NCBI GenBank assembly: GCA_024196135.1
Contig: JAMQCK010000262.1
Span: 1-33,041 of the forward strand
Length of the DNA stretch: 33,041 bases
DNA from: Pleurotus ostreatus/Saccharomyces cerevisiae fusant
Taxonomy: Eukaryota; Opisthokonta
Direction: 5' to 3'
Within the stretch, counting starts at the first letter, position 1; every line of letters begins with the position of its first letter. Position numbers and translations under genes: made by a program. The notes below the pieces were generated by a model. That model saw only the letters and a program-made list of their open reading frames with translations. It ran no database searches and was not told the origin of the DNA. Below, piece by piece: positions 10,194 to 20,062 of this stretch.

Positions 10194-11688
10194 ATGGCGC
10201 CGAATCAATCTCACGCTGCTGAGAACGCACCCACGAGTCCACCACGTACACCCACCAACGAGATACCACCATGCTGGAGTGCGAGTGAAAGTCCGGGAGT
10301 GCTTGCCAGGGTACGTGGTCTTGCGCGCAACTTGAGCCGGTTGCTCACATGGACTGTACAGCGAGGCCGTGAGATCGAGCTCGAGAAGAACAACCTCGTG
10401 CTTGAGCTTCGCCAGGTCAAGCGCAAGCTAGCCGATATCACCGATCGACTCAACTCGAGCGGCGGCGATGGCCAGGGCAACACCGAGAGGAGTGTCCGCC
10501 CCCGCCGTGACAACCAACCCGACGCAGACGGGATTGACGATAGTCAGGAACTGGACACCAATATCAACATTGAAGTGGTGCATCGCACGGGCAGGGCCTT
10601 CGGCTTGCTGAAGTGCATATTCCTCAAGGGCGGCCCTTTTGCCTTCTCGCGTGCCATAGACGACCAGTACGACGAGGCGCAACGTCGCACGTCCACGCAT
10701 ATGAAGGCGCAGGGTCAGCTGCGGGATATTCTCGACGTACTTCCCGAGCACCTTCGGGAGCGGTACAGCGAGGAATGGCTCGCACGCGCGGTATGTCTTC
10801 TCAAAGTACATTGCATGGTCGATGGTCATATTGACGGTCCTGCAGTTTCTGAACTGCGAGAAGGGGCTCCTTCAGCAGGCGCAGAACATCAAGAAGCGGC
10901 TTCGCACCGAGTGCTGGCCTATCTTCGACGTCCCTGCTGCCGAAGCTACCGACTTCAAGAGCGCCGTATACCGAGAGCAATTTCGTGAGAAAATCGGCTT
11001 CAAGAATAATAAATACAACACCCTCGACGCCGAGATCCTGCATGACAAGAGCTACAAGGGCAAGTTCGACCTCAGGTCGTGGATGCGTGGCGAGGTACCG
11101 AAGAAAGTGAGGGACCTCCTCAGTGCCGGTTTGCTATGCCTCATGACCGGAATGTAGCTATACGTCGCACTCATCCGCGGCACTCAATCCGCCCTTGACT
11201 GGAAAGCAGGACGCAGGCCTATAGTCAACGGCGTGACGAACGAGCGCTTGTACGGCATACGCAACATCACACCTGAGAGTCTGGCCAACATTGCAGTACT
11301 GGTATGTACCTTCCCCCTCTTTTCGTCATGGTGCTGGTCTTGACGTGGCGCGCAGACGATCTGGACCTTGTCCGTTGACTCGCAACTCAACGAAAATGGC
11401 GACACGACCGGGATCAATTACTATGAGCTTTACGAAGATTATCTGTCAATAATCCAGAAAAACCTTCGCCTCAAGACAGTAGCAATGCGCGAGACCATGC
11501 GCATGTGGGACGACGAGATTTTTCCGGGTACTACCTCGAGTGTCGTGCGACGACCTGCGAGGGAAGGCAGCACCAACAACGAAGTTGATCAAATTTTGGC
11601 AGGCATCGAGGATGAGGAGGTTGAGCAATCAGATGAGGAGGACGGGAGTGGGCGAAGCGGCACGCAGGATGACGTAGAAGAGGATTAG
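10194..11688 (+). CDS. Uncharacterised coiled-coil protein with acidic tail, orphan gene 2 (5 exons, about 427 aa)
   Basis: Exons are 10194-10310, 10362-10790, 10846-11106, 11158-11301 and 11356-11688; introns are 51, 55, 51 and 54 nt, all phase 0. The first intron is optional, since its 51 nt are open in frame. The protein has a Pro/Thr-rich start and a heptad-like stretch (about 40-70, EIELEKNNLVLELRQVKRKL) fit for a coiled coil. A helical core follows (LKCIFLKGGPFAF ... LPEHLRERY), then a block LYGIRNITPESLANIAVL ... DTTGINYYELYEDYL ... MWDDEIFPG, and a tail almost wholly Glu/Asp. The order of the last blocks recalls agaricomycete DUF6698-type proteins from memory; this was not checked. 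The function is unknown. The acidic tail and coiled coil suggest a nuclear, protein-binding role, by inference only. Confidence 0.72.
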
Positions 11689-12480
11689 GATAACTGAGCT
11701 GGTTCCCTGTACAATTCGTCCGTCGGCGGTGGGCCACCAGAGTTGTGGGTCCATGTGTAATTGAATACGGAATTGTCCGAATGACGTATAAGTACCACCG
11801 CCGCGACGTCAACATCTTATCCGCTACCACCATCTCTTCCTCGTTCTGTCCAACATTTGGTGATTCATCCGGTCATCTCAATATCTATAACTCAGGAGAT
11901 GTAGCGGGAACGATGCATAGCCTGGTCAGGCAATGATGGTGTCTCCCGCGGCCTGTTCTCACAAGCCCAAGCCGGTGCGTGACAACGACGTCGCTATCTT
12001 GGTGCGCAGCGACTTGCTGTGCGCATGCAGATTACTGACAACCTTCTTGCAGGTAGAAGGCTCATGATCGTATCTCGCGGCAACTTGTACTGCCGGCGTG
12101 CGGTCGCTCGTATAGCTATGCCAGCCCGAGCCCTCTTTCGATCATGCTTAAAGTCCATCCCCAACATCAGCCACCTTTTCTCCCCCATTCGCATGTGAGC
12201 TCTCGTTCGAGGCCGTGCTTACTGCTGCTTAGAATGTTGATTCACGGCTTGCCACGGGCCATCTGTCCCGCACGCCGCCCGTAGTCCGTCGGTTCGTGTT
12301 GCAAGTGTGCTATATCTGTGGATTCAGAAGGTCCGTCCAGTCCTGCTGTTGCTGGGCCTACACTCATTACCTGCGACTATAGTCGTTTATAATGATACAC
12401 GATCGATACACCGCGTCGCAGCTACTACATGTACCGTAGTCGAGTATCGATAATGAAATTTCTTTTTTTTTTTAAATTCC
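11689..12480. other. Gene-poor stretch with promoter-like sequence
   Basis: No coding region is supported. Around 11783-11870 a TATA-like GTATAAGTA is followed by a CT-rich leader, as at the start of a gene, but the first ATG (11913) opens only a 7-codon frame. This may be the remains of a promoter whose gene was lost. The stretch ends in a run of T (about 12461-12472). Confidence 0.35.
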
Positions 12481-12489
12481 GCGGCGCCG

Positions 12490-12660
12490 AATAGTGACCA
12501 CCGGGAAACACAGAGCACCACCGTGATCACTCGCCGTCACTGGGTTCACTAGTGATCACGGTGACCACCGGCATTCACCACCAAGTAGAGCTGATCACTC
12601 GTCCGGGATGGTGACGCGGTGACCACCTTTGATCACTGGTGCTCGCCTGTGGTCACCGAT
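12490..12660. repeat. Cluster of inverted and direct GTGATCAC / GTGACCACC repeats
   Basis: Within about 170 bp the motif GTGACCACC or its reverse complement occurs several times, and TGATCAC occurs four times. A perfect 13-bp inverted repeat is formed by 12519-12531 (CACCGTGATCACT) and 12551-12563 (AGTGATCACGGTG) around a 19-nt spacer. An almost pure T-run and a CGGCGCCG palindrome lie just to the left. This is dense structure typical of a transposon terminus, a MITE-like insertion or an array of protein-binding sites. It overlaps the 3' end of the broken gene at 12595-13157. No target-site duplication was found by eye. Confidence 0.65.
12519..12563. repeat. Perfect 13-bp inverted repeat
   Basis: The two arms are exact reverse complements, each carrying the palindrome GTGATCAC, with 19 nt between them. 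The whole could form a cruciform or bind a protein as paired dimers. It is the core of the larger repeat cluster. Confidence 0.75.
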
Positions 12661-13157
12661 TCGGCCAAATTCCGACACCATTGCCATTTTAACAAAGTCT
12701 TCGTCCATCGCCCTCGCCAAGTCCTCTTCCGTCTCGTTTGAAGTGATGTAGAAGAGCATGTCATTAGCCATGGTTTCAACGTTGGTATACAACGTATGCT
12801 TGAGCTTGAAGCGGCTGCCGAAGGGACTGGTCAATTAAACTGCACTGAACGCAGCGTATGCCAGCTTACGCATCCGCACGCTCTCTCCAGCGACTGTAGT
12901 AGTAGGTGATGATTGTGTGGGAAGGCGCGTCGAGACCAAGAGCTCGTCGGAGATCCTTCCCAGCTCTTCGCCGCTGATGGCCCAGCCGAAAACGTACTTG
13001 GGGTAGCAGTTTGGCAGGCGTCGATTGCGGAGTCTGGATACTGCATCGAGGATACGAGGAAAGCCTCGACGCGAGTATTTCATGCGTTCTCTGTGAGGGA
13101 TCTTTCACAAAAGGTGATTCGAATGAAGGCGGTGGCTTACCTGGCCGCGGCGGACAT
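12595..13157 (-). pseudogene. Hypothetical multi-copy-family-like gene interrupted by an in-frame stop
   Basis: A short first exon (13157-13141) is joined by a 50-nt intron (13091-13140, donor GTAAGC, acceptor CACAG) to a frame that reads YVFGWAISGEELGRISDELLV and continues to TAA at 12837-12835. Directly after that stop the same frame stays open for 79 codons to TGA at 12595, reading NVETMANDMLFYITSNETEEDLARA. The two halves together resemble a common layout of small agaricomycete hypothetical proteins: an N-terminal Y-hydrophobic-GW block, then a C-terminal 'N-x-D/E-E-D-LARA' helix. Only one stop separates them, so this is either a pseudogene or a gene with a missed intron around 12838-12880. 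I could not find a splice pair there that keeps the frame. The function is unknown. Confidence 0.4.
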
Positions 13158-13607
13158 GTCGCTGCTCAGGTATGTGGTTGTGAACAAGGTGGCGGCTGAT
13201 GGGACCGTATTGCCGTGTCATCATGTCGGTGCCACGGCGTCGTGGGCAAAATCTCAGAGAGCTGTCGGAGGGGCCTTACAAGCAGAATTCATCCCATTTC
13301 AGTCCGCCGTACACCAGATGGTCCGGTGTCATGCGTTCCAGTACCGAGGGGTCGAACAAGCACTCCCACTATACCACTCAAAGGTCGAGTGATGATATCG
13401 TCAAAGCGCAGTAGAACGACGCATGAGGTATGTTGCCGTGGCAGAAACCTCGCTCGTCGCTGACCGTGGTCATCATGGCAGTAACGGACGAATAGTGCAG
13501 GGAGGGCACAGGCGCCCGCGACGCGTCTGGTCGCAGATCAAGGTCAAATGCAAGCATAGCCCTTGTGACAATTACAATATATAGAGCACAACATACACAC
13601 AGGACGG
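13158..13607. other. Boundary spacer between accessory and core regions
   Basis: The plus-strand open frames here are short, overlap one another and show no domain. The stretch separates the broken family-like gene from the 3' end of MAK16. It should hold the MAK16 3' UTR (an A/T-rich patch near 13570-13600). No repeat or RNA gene was recognised. Confidence 0.4.
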
Positions 13608-14938
13608 CTACCAGCTCGCCAACGCCTCTTTCGACAGAGGCACACTTTCCATCTCCTGCTCGTACTCAACCTCGACTCTGGCGCCGCCTGCAGTAGACTA
13701 TCAGCGGAATGTCCGTCAGAGGAAGAGGGGAAAACATACGTCTGGGCTTCTTTTCTGGCCGCTTCTTCGGCGGCTTCGCCTTGCGTATAGTATCTGCTTT
13801 CCGCTTGCCGAGCGCCGGTTTTGTTGGTGGCTCGTCGTCCTCATCACCCTCCTCATCCGAGCTCGCCTCCCCAAACTCGTCCTGCAAACCATCAGCTCTC
13901 GCCCGACCCACCTAAAGCTCCTCCCACTCACCGCCGCATCTTCCAAATCACTCAACCCATCCTCGCTTTCGCTCACATCGCTCACGAACTCCCGGTCACC
14001 CCACCCGTCGTCGTCTTCCAGCTCTTCCTCGTCCTCCAACTCCTCCTCGCTCTCCTCGTCCAGCAGCTCGAGCTCGTCCTTGTCGCCCGCCTCCGCGCGC
14101 TTCTCGCGGTCGAGCACGGCCTGCCAGACGGCCTCGTTGACGTTGAGCGGCGCGTCGCCGTAGGCTTTGCTCTTGAGGCGGTCGAGCAGCTCCTTCTCGA
14201 TCGACTTCTCGAGGTGCGCGGCGGAGAGGGCCTTGCGCTCGCGGACGGCTTCTCGGCGGTCGAGCTTCTTCTTGATGCCGATGAGCTTGGGTCTGGGGTG
14301 GGGAAAGTGATTAGTATGGAGGAGGGCAGGCGTATGTGGGAAAAGGAGAAGAGGGGAAGGGAAAGTGATGCGCACTGTTGCCTGAGCTTCATCCGGCGCA
14401 TCTTGATGAGGTACTGCGTAATCTTGGTGACCCTCTGCTTGCACTTGTGGATCGTGAAGTTGGGCCAGTATTGCAGTTCCTTGTCGATCTGAGGAGGGTG
14501 GGGTCAGCATCGCATACTTCATCCTCATGCGCGAATACGCACCTGCTCCAGCGCCTTCGTGTAGTTGTTCGACAGCTTTATCCTCTCCCACATGTGCGCC
14601 GGACTGTGCGCGCGCTCGATCGTCTTCACGAAGAGGTATAGCGTGCCTGTGTGTGCGGGCCTGTCAACTTCCTCCCCTCGTCACGTATATCGGTCAACGC
14701 ACCCTCCTGCTCCCGCACCGTCGCATATCTCGAGTTCGCTAGGGGGCACGACTGTCGATTACACAGCCCAGTCACATTGTACTCATTCCGGCAGAAATTC
14801 TGCGTCGTCGTTCTGCAACCAAACAATGCATGTTCAGATCACTCTGCCTTATACATGGAAAACCCGCGGTACGCACTTGACTTTGTAGGAGCAGAACTGG
14901 TGGTTGATCACCGACCATATCACGTCGTCGCTCTGCAT
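13608..14938 (-). CDS. MAK16: Ribosome biogenesis protein MAK16
   Basis: Exons are 14938-14877, 14812-14703, 14646-14543, 14488-14376, 14292-13932, 13881-13740 and 13687-13608, giving 323 residues (human and yeast forms are about 300-306). The start MQSDDVIW is the family's own N-terminus. Residues 1-130 form the L28e-like/Mak16 domain with conserved cysteines 16, 28, 38 and 43 in QFCSYK and [21 protein letters not shown]. The sequence goes on through [27 protein letters not shown] and [15 protein letters not shown] long acidic tract follows (about 200-265), then a Lys-rich stretch ([12 protein letters not shown]), then the typical [10 protein letters not shown] end. MAK16 acts in the nucleolus in 60S pre-ribosome assembly. 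The next core gene on this strand is the GDP-mannose transporter. Confidence 0.96.
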
Positions 14939-15315
14939 GGTGTGGGAGGGGGAGGGGGAGATGGGACCCTGAGGAGGGCGCTAAGGTATAGCACAAGGCA
15001 GAGTGGGCGGGAATGTGAAAAATCCTGATGCGGGTGATGGTGATCGAGTGTCCGGCCCGGGATCCGGTGGCCATAAACGCGGGTGGCAATGGTGAAGGAA
15101 GCTGAAGTGTGAGGGGGTATACAAAAGCACTATCCACGGCCATGTATGCATAAACACCGGTATTACTCTATATTGTATGGTATAGTGTATAGCGTATGCG
15201 TGTCCCCATCCCAAGATCACATTGACACCCGTTCTTCATATAATTCGTGGCCGCCGCTCAGTGTCAGGTCGCAATACCATCTGCCACACTCTGCCCCCAC
15301 GCAATGTCTGGCTCC
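14939..15315. promoter_or_regulatory. MAK16 promoter and transporter 3' flank
   Basis: This stretch of about 377 bp contains the 3' flank of the transporter gene and the MAK16 promoter. A TGTATACC element near 15118 (minus strand) is the only TATA-like motif seen, about 180 bp from the MAK16 start. Its right part (15160-15200) is A/T-rich. No other gene is seen. Confidence 0.4.
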
Positions 15316-16879
15316 CTATGAGCTCTCCCTCCTCGCCAATGGCAGCGCGGGCGGCGCCTGCCTGGCCTCCTCTTTCTTCTGGTTGTTTTTCGCGATCGCG
15401 TAGAGCACACCGGCGAAGAAGCCCATCGCGATAGCGGAGACGGAGCCGAAGGTGACGGGGTCGCCGAAGAAGAGCATGCCGGAGAGGGCGACGGGGAGTT
15501 TGTTGAGGGCGCCGGTCATACTGGAGAGAGGGTGAATACGTGTGGAAAGGGAAATAAAGAGGAAACGAGGAAGATTGAAATCATGCTCTCACCTGTATGT
15601 CGTGCTGCTAGTGACGCGCACGCACCACGCTGTGGTATACGAGATACCTACAGCAGCTGCGCCGGAGAAGGCGATAGCGAAGAGTAGCGTTCCCCTGGTT
15701 TCGGGAGGGCTGCGAGAGGGGTAAGTGCTGGCTCGGCAGATCAAAGGAGCACGACATACAAGTTGCGCGTCAGATTCTCCGAGCCCCAGTCCTCGATTAT
15801 GAACGAGAAAAGCGCAAGGACTGGAATGGAAAGCATGTTGTTGTAGAACATGCTATCCCAATCACTAAAGCCAGTCGCCTTGATGCGTTTGCGCATAAAC
15901 AGGACCTAGTAGAAGCGAGGTCAGCACTTACAGGCATGCGCACAGAAGCTGACACCTCGCTATACGCACATACGCCGCGCTCGCTAGGCAGTTGATGAGC
16001 ATCCAGAAGTAGCCAACGTTGAGGTTGCGCACGGCCGAGCCCATGCCGTCGAGGTTGAGGGGGGTGCCGGTGCTCAGTGTGGTGGGTATAGAGAAGGATA
16101 GGTCGGAGGAGGCGGCTATTAGGGAGGAGAATACCTGCGAAATCGGTCAGGATGGGTTGTGCAGAGCTTGGAGAAGGGGATCATGTACCATGAAGATGAA
16201 GCTGATGAATGTGAGGGTGGTGATACGTCCGCCGAACCATATCTTCTCGCCGTATGCGATCAGGATAATCGTGAGGTTTTTGAAGATGGTGTAGATCGGG
16301 ATAGAGAGGAATTGCTATACAGCCCCTCGGTCAGCGCGTCGCAGGTCAATCTGCGGGACGGTCACGCACCAAGCTCTTGCTTCCCGTGTATATCACCCAG
16401 ACGAGGAGGAAGCTGATTGGGAACCACGCCTTCGCGTCCTTCATGTCGAAGTCGCGGAATGAGATGAGCCCAGCGGTCTTGCAGCCGTACACGACGGCCG
16501 AGCACACACTACTCTGGATGCAGAGCAGGAGGAAGGTCATGGAGAAGTGCGTTCCGGAGACGACGTACTGGAGGGAATGTGCGGGTGAGTTTAGCGGGGC
16601 GAATGCGGGGGAAGGGGACGAAGGACGCACTTTGTTGACGAGCGTCATGAGGATCGACGCGACGCAGTAGCATAAGACGGAGAGGGCTGTGGAGGTGCAT
16701 GTTCAGTAGGTTGGAGAGACCTGCCAGCCACCCCACGCACTCGCTTGACTCGCAATCGGGCTCTCGGCGCTCTTCACCGTGGACAGCTGGCGCCGCATAT
16801 CGGCCTCCGAGTCTTCCACCGTCTTCGTATCTCGCGGATAGTCCGTCGAGCGCGACGGGCTTACGGATCGTGTAGCCAT
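15316..16879 (-). CDS. VRG4: Golgi GDP-mannose transporter (Vrg4/Gmt1)
   Basis: Exons are 16879-16741, 16686-16631, 16567-16370, 16314-16189, 16134-15970, 15905-15760, 15709-15593 and 15520-15316, giving 383 residues. Every intron is 50-72 nt and keeps the frame. After a hydrophilic cytosolic N-terminus (about 45 residues) the protein shows the nucleotide-sugar transporter fold. It has the family landmarks [53 protein letters not shown] and [13 protein letters not shown]. The FYNN and GALNK motifs (about residues 319-323 for the latter) are the known GDP-mannose recognition motifs. The protein imports GDP-mannose into the Golgi lumen in exchange for GMP, feeding protein and lipid mannosylation and capsule or cell-wall glycan synthesis. 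The start [11 protein letters not shown] is the only in-frame ATG. Confidence 0.95.
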
Positions 16880-17784
16880 TATTGCGTGAGGGACAGTGCG
16901 AGCGGGGTACGAGTGAGAATAGGGGACCAGGAAACGCCGCCCAGTGTCAGGTCGCGCAAATCGACGCGACGGAGTGAACGAACAAAGCTGCAGGGAACGT
17001 GGCTGGAGAAGTACCTCCGGCCCGGAGATCGCGGAGAAGGCTTCAATTACCCCATCGGGCAATTTTGTGGTTCAATTTCGGCGGCAGGTCGACCGAGCTC
17101 ATAGAGTTCAATTCATTCGAGGACCTCGCGAAAAGCGAGCACCTTTGATAGACCAAGGAGCACTTCTGAGAGACGATGGAGCTTCCTCGAGAAACAAAGG
17201 AGCGTCTTCGAAAGACAGGTATTATTTTCCTACTTGAGATGCACAGCAACACGGGAAAAAGACATCTATGTATGTAAGTATGCGATTGAGGGAAGGCGAT
17301 ATAGGTATGTTGCATGGGGCACCCGCCACCAGCATGAAGCGGTGCTGCACCACTATTGTAGAGTGGTACAACGCCAAGATCACGGTGGCGGGTATCCCAG
17401 CGGATTATTCGTGCGTCATCTACCAGCGGAGCACAGACTACTCACAAACAAAAGTCCCAACAACATCCAACCTGATACCCAGGGAACCGTGCATCGAAAT
17501 CATCGACCCGACCCGTACACCACGCTCCCGGGACGGACTCGTAGGCCCAACCAAACGAGCTCGCAAGCCCGACCCCAGGCAGTACACCAGACCGATATCG
17601 ACATCCCAACGCAGGCCCCGGGTCCTAGCCATGTACATCTTGAATCGTTACGTCGTCTTTGCTGTCATTTTGCAGAGCGTCTGCCACGCTCCCCAAGTTG
17701 GTTGTGTGGGGTGCGAAGCGGCGGAAGAGCCCGACACGAGGGTCGTCTAGCACCTGGATGGTCTCAACGACCGCCCGAATGGTC
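16880..17784. promoter_or_regulatory. Transporter upstream region and MscS 3' flank
   Basis: This stretch of about 900 bp between two same-strand genes should hold the VRG4 promoter. It contains a four-copy 21-bp tandem repeat (17137-17220), listed separately. Plus-strand open frames (17234-18091 and 17268-17750) overlap the 3' end of the MscS gene, show no domain, and were not accepted. Confidence 0.45.
17137..17220. repeat. Four tandem 21-bp units
   Basis: Units at 17137-17157, 17158-17178, 17179-17199 and 17200-17220 all begin with GAGC. They share the layout GAGCAC-TTC-GAGAGAC-AAG with about 65-75% identity. A degenerate 18-bp unit starting GAGGACCTCG may precede them at 17119-17136. Each unit is 21 bp, so the plus strand reads as four 7-residue peptides. 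The repeat lies about 260-340 bp upstream of the transporter start. Confidence 0.75.
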
Positions 17785-20062
17785 TCACAACGACCGCCCC
17801 GGCGGCGTCAGCCCCGACAGCCCCGCCCTAAAGCTCCCCGCATTCCCCAAGTCCTCCCGGCTCGGGCTCCACTGCCCCTGCACCGGACCCGACCCATACG
17901 GCGTCCGCGGCAGCGACACCGGCTGCACCGGCATCGTGTACCGGATATCGAGCTCCTCGAGTATGCCCTTCAGGTGCCGCATGAACGCCGTGCGCCGCGT
18001 CCAGCGCCCGCCCCAGTCCTGCCAGTTCGCGCGGTGCTCGACGGCGATGGTGAGGTGGATCGCGTTCTGGTACTCCATCTTGTCGATGTAGACGTCCGAG
18101 CCGTTCCACTCGCGCGAGTTCGCGGCCATGTAGGCGCGGATGCGCTGCTTGAGGATCTCGACGGACTCCATGGGCGTGGTGTAGGCGACCATGAGCGTCG
18201 TCGTTTCCCAGAGGGAGTTGGAGCGGCGGATGTTGTGGATGGTTTTGGCGGTGGCGAGGAGTTTGTTGGGCGCGATGATTTCTTGGCCGTCGACTCGGCG
18301 GAAGACCGTTGAAAAGAGACCGAATTCGCGGACGACGAGGGGCTGATGAAGAGATAAGTTAGGTGCCACAAAGTCGAAGGGGCAAAGACTGACCTGATCG
18401 TCAATCATCACCAAGTCACCGACATCGAAGACATGGGTGGCGAAGATGAAGATGAGAGATTCGAACAGCGTCTGCGCCGAGTTACCGAAGACGAAAGAGA
18501 ACCCAAGGATGATGGTGGCGAGTGGCACGAGCGACGCGACGGTGTTGCTCCGGTTGAAGATGAGCAGGCAGATGAAGATGATGAACACCAGTGCCACACA
18601 GATGCACACGGCGTCCAACTTCGCCACCGCCGAGCCCACATCCTTCAAGCTCGCGTTCAATGCCTTACGCTCCTTGTAAATGCGCTGCACGGCCTCGCGC
18701 ATCTCCTTCTTGCTGATGTCGCCGTTCCCGTCGCGGTCGAACAGAGCAAACGCAGCGTGCGCGTCCGCGGTGGTGCGGAAGTACGGGTAGAAGTCCTCGA
18801 CAGTGAGCAACTGCGCAACCTCGCCACCCTCGACGCGCTGGCCGTTGGCACCGATGTCGTCCGCGTAGCCGTCGGCGGCGAGTGCCCGGAAGAGCTTCTT
18901 GGCAAGCTTGCGCGCGGAGTGCAGGTTGTTCATGCCGGCCTCGCGGTGCAGCTTGCTGTTCTTCAGCGCAACCTGACCGATGGCGGAGCCGACCTGGGGG
19001 TGATCATTAGTCTTGTCGGAAAATATATTATGGGGAATTAGGACGTACTTGATCAACGATGACACTTGTCATGGCCTTGCGGTTCTTCCTCGCCTGGCGC
19101 TTGCTCTGCTTCTTCGGCGGCTTCTCGCCATGACCGACGTTCGAGGGCATCCCATCGACGCTGCTTCGCTGTGTCTTGTGGCCGTTCTGCTTCCCTTGCG
19201 GGCTCTTCGTCCGGAGCGGGGTCGCATTCGAGAGACGGTCGAGCGCCTTGAGGCCGAGCCGGTTCTCCGCCAGGCGATCTGCCAAGGCCTTCTCGTGGAA
19301 GTTGATGGCTACGAAGTTGAGGAACGTCTTCTCGGCGAGCATAATTATTGCCGCCGAGAAGAGGGCCTGCATGACACGGTTGACGATGTACCAGTAGTTG
19401 CCCTGCGGGTGGTGCACGGCGCGGATGACCGAGAGAGCAATCCACATCCAGGAGACGTCGAGCAGGAGCTTGAGCCAGGGGGAAATGGCGAGTGTGAGCT
19501 ATATAGAGGTTAGATGAGAAGCACGGTTTGTGGGGGACGCACGCACCTCGAGCTTCATCTTCAACCGCTCAACCTTGCCGCCTAGCATGTTCGTAACCGC
19601 AACAACGAGGTGGGGGGCGGCGTCGACGACAATGTAGGTGGCGCAACCTGCAGCCCAAGTAATCGCAAACCACAGACTCCACGCATGCACCTGGTTCGTC
19701 GCAGGGCTGTTCTTGAAGCGCAGTTGGAAAACGAGGAGGGGGGTGATGAGGATGCCGGCACCAAGCAGGGCGACGATGAATACGCGGAAGGGACGGGAGA
19801 GGCGCATGTAGGCGAGGTAGATCGCGCGACCACGTCGCGCGCGTATACGCCGCACCTGGCCATCGTTGCCAGTGGTGACAACGGTCTCCTTGTCCTCGTC
19901 CTCCTCTGACCAGTCGAACTCGTCGGACGAGTTGGTCGCGGTGTCGTCGCTGTCCGTGTCGGAGAGGGGAGCGGGCGAACGCTCCTCATAGTGGTTGTCG
20001 ACGGCGCGTGCGCCGGAGGGGGTGTCTGGGGCAAAGTCGCGCTCCTTGACGGAGTACGCCAT
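17785..20062 (-). CDS. EF-hand mechanosensitive ion channel, MscS family (Msy1/Msy2-like)
   Basis: Exons are 20062-19547, 19498-19049, 18993-18394 and 18342-17785, giving 707 residues; introns are 48-55 nt, all phase 0. The N-terminus is acidic (Ser/Asp/Glu-rich). Hydrophobic segments follow (FIVALLGAGILITPLLVF, WSLWFAITWAAGC, LLLDVSWMWIALSVI), then a basic cytosolic stretch (about 290-315). A canonical EF-hand loop DRDGNGDISKKE lies at about 408-419. The MscS core comes next: a segment ICVALVFIIFICLLIF, then a pore-lining helix LVPLATIILGFSFVFGNSAQTLFESLIFIF and the FDVGD beta-domain entry. This is the layout of fission-yeast Msy1/Msy2, ER channels that respond to hypo-osmotic swelling and to calcium. 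The first in-frame ATG (MAYSVKERDF) was chosen. Confidence 0.93.

Noticed and set aside
13821..14492. 223-codon plus-strand open frame over MAK16
   Set aside because: It is the antisense of the acidic, GC-rich MAK16 exon; the minus strand has clear homology and splice sites.
17234..18091. 285-codon plus-strand open frame
   Set aside because: Its right half is antisense to the MscS C-terminal exon and it has no recognisable domain.
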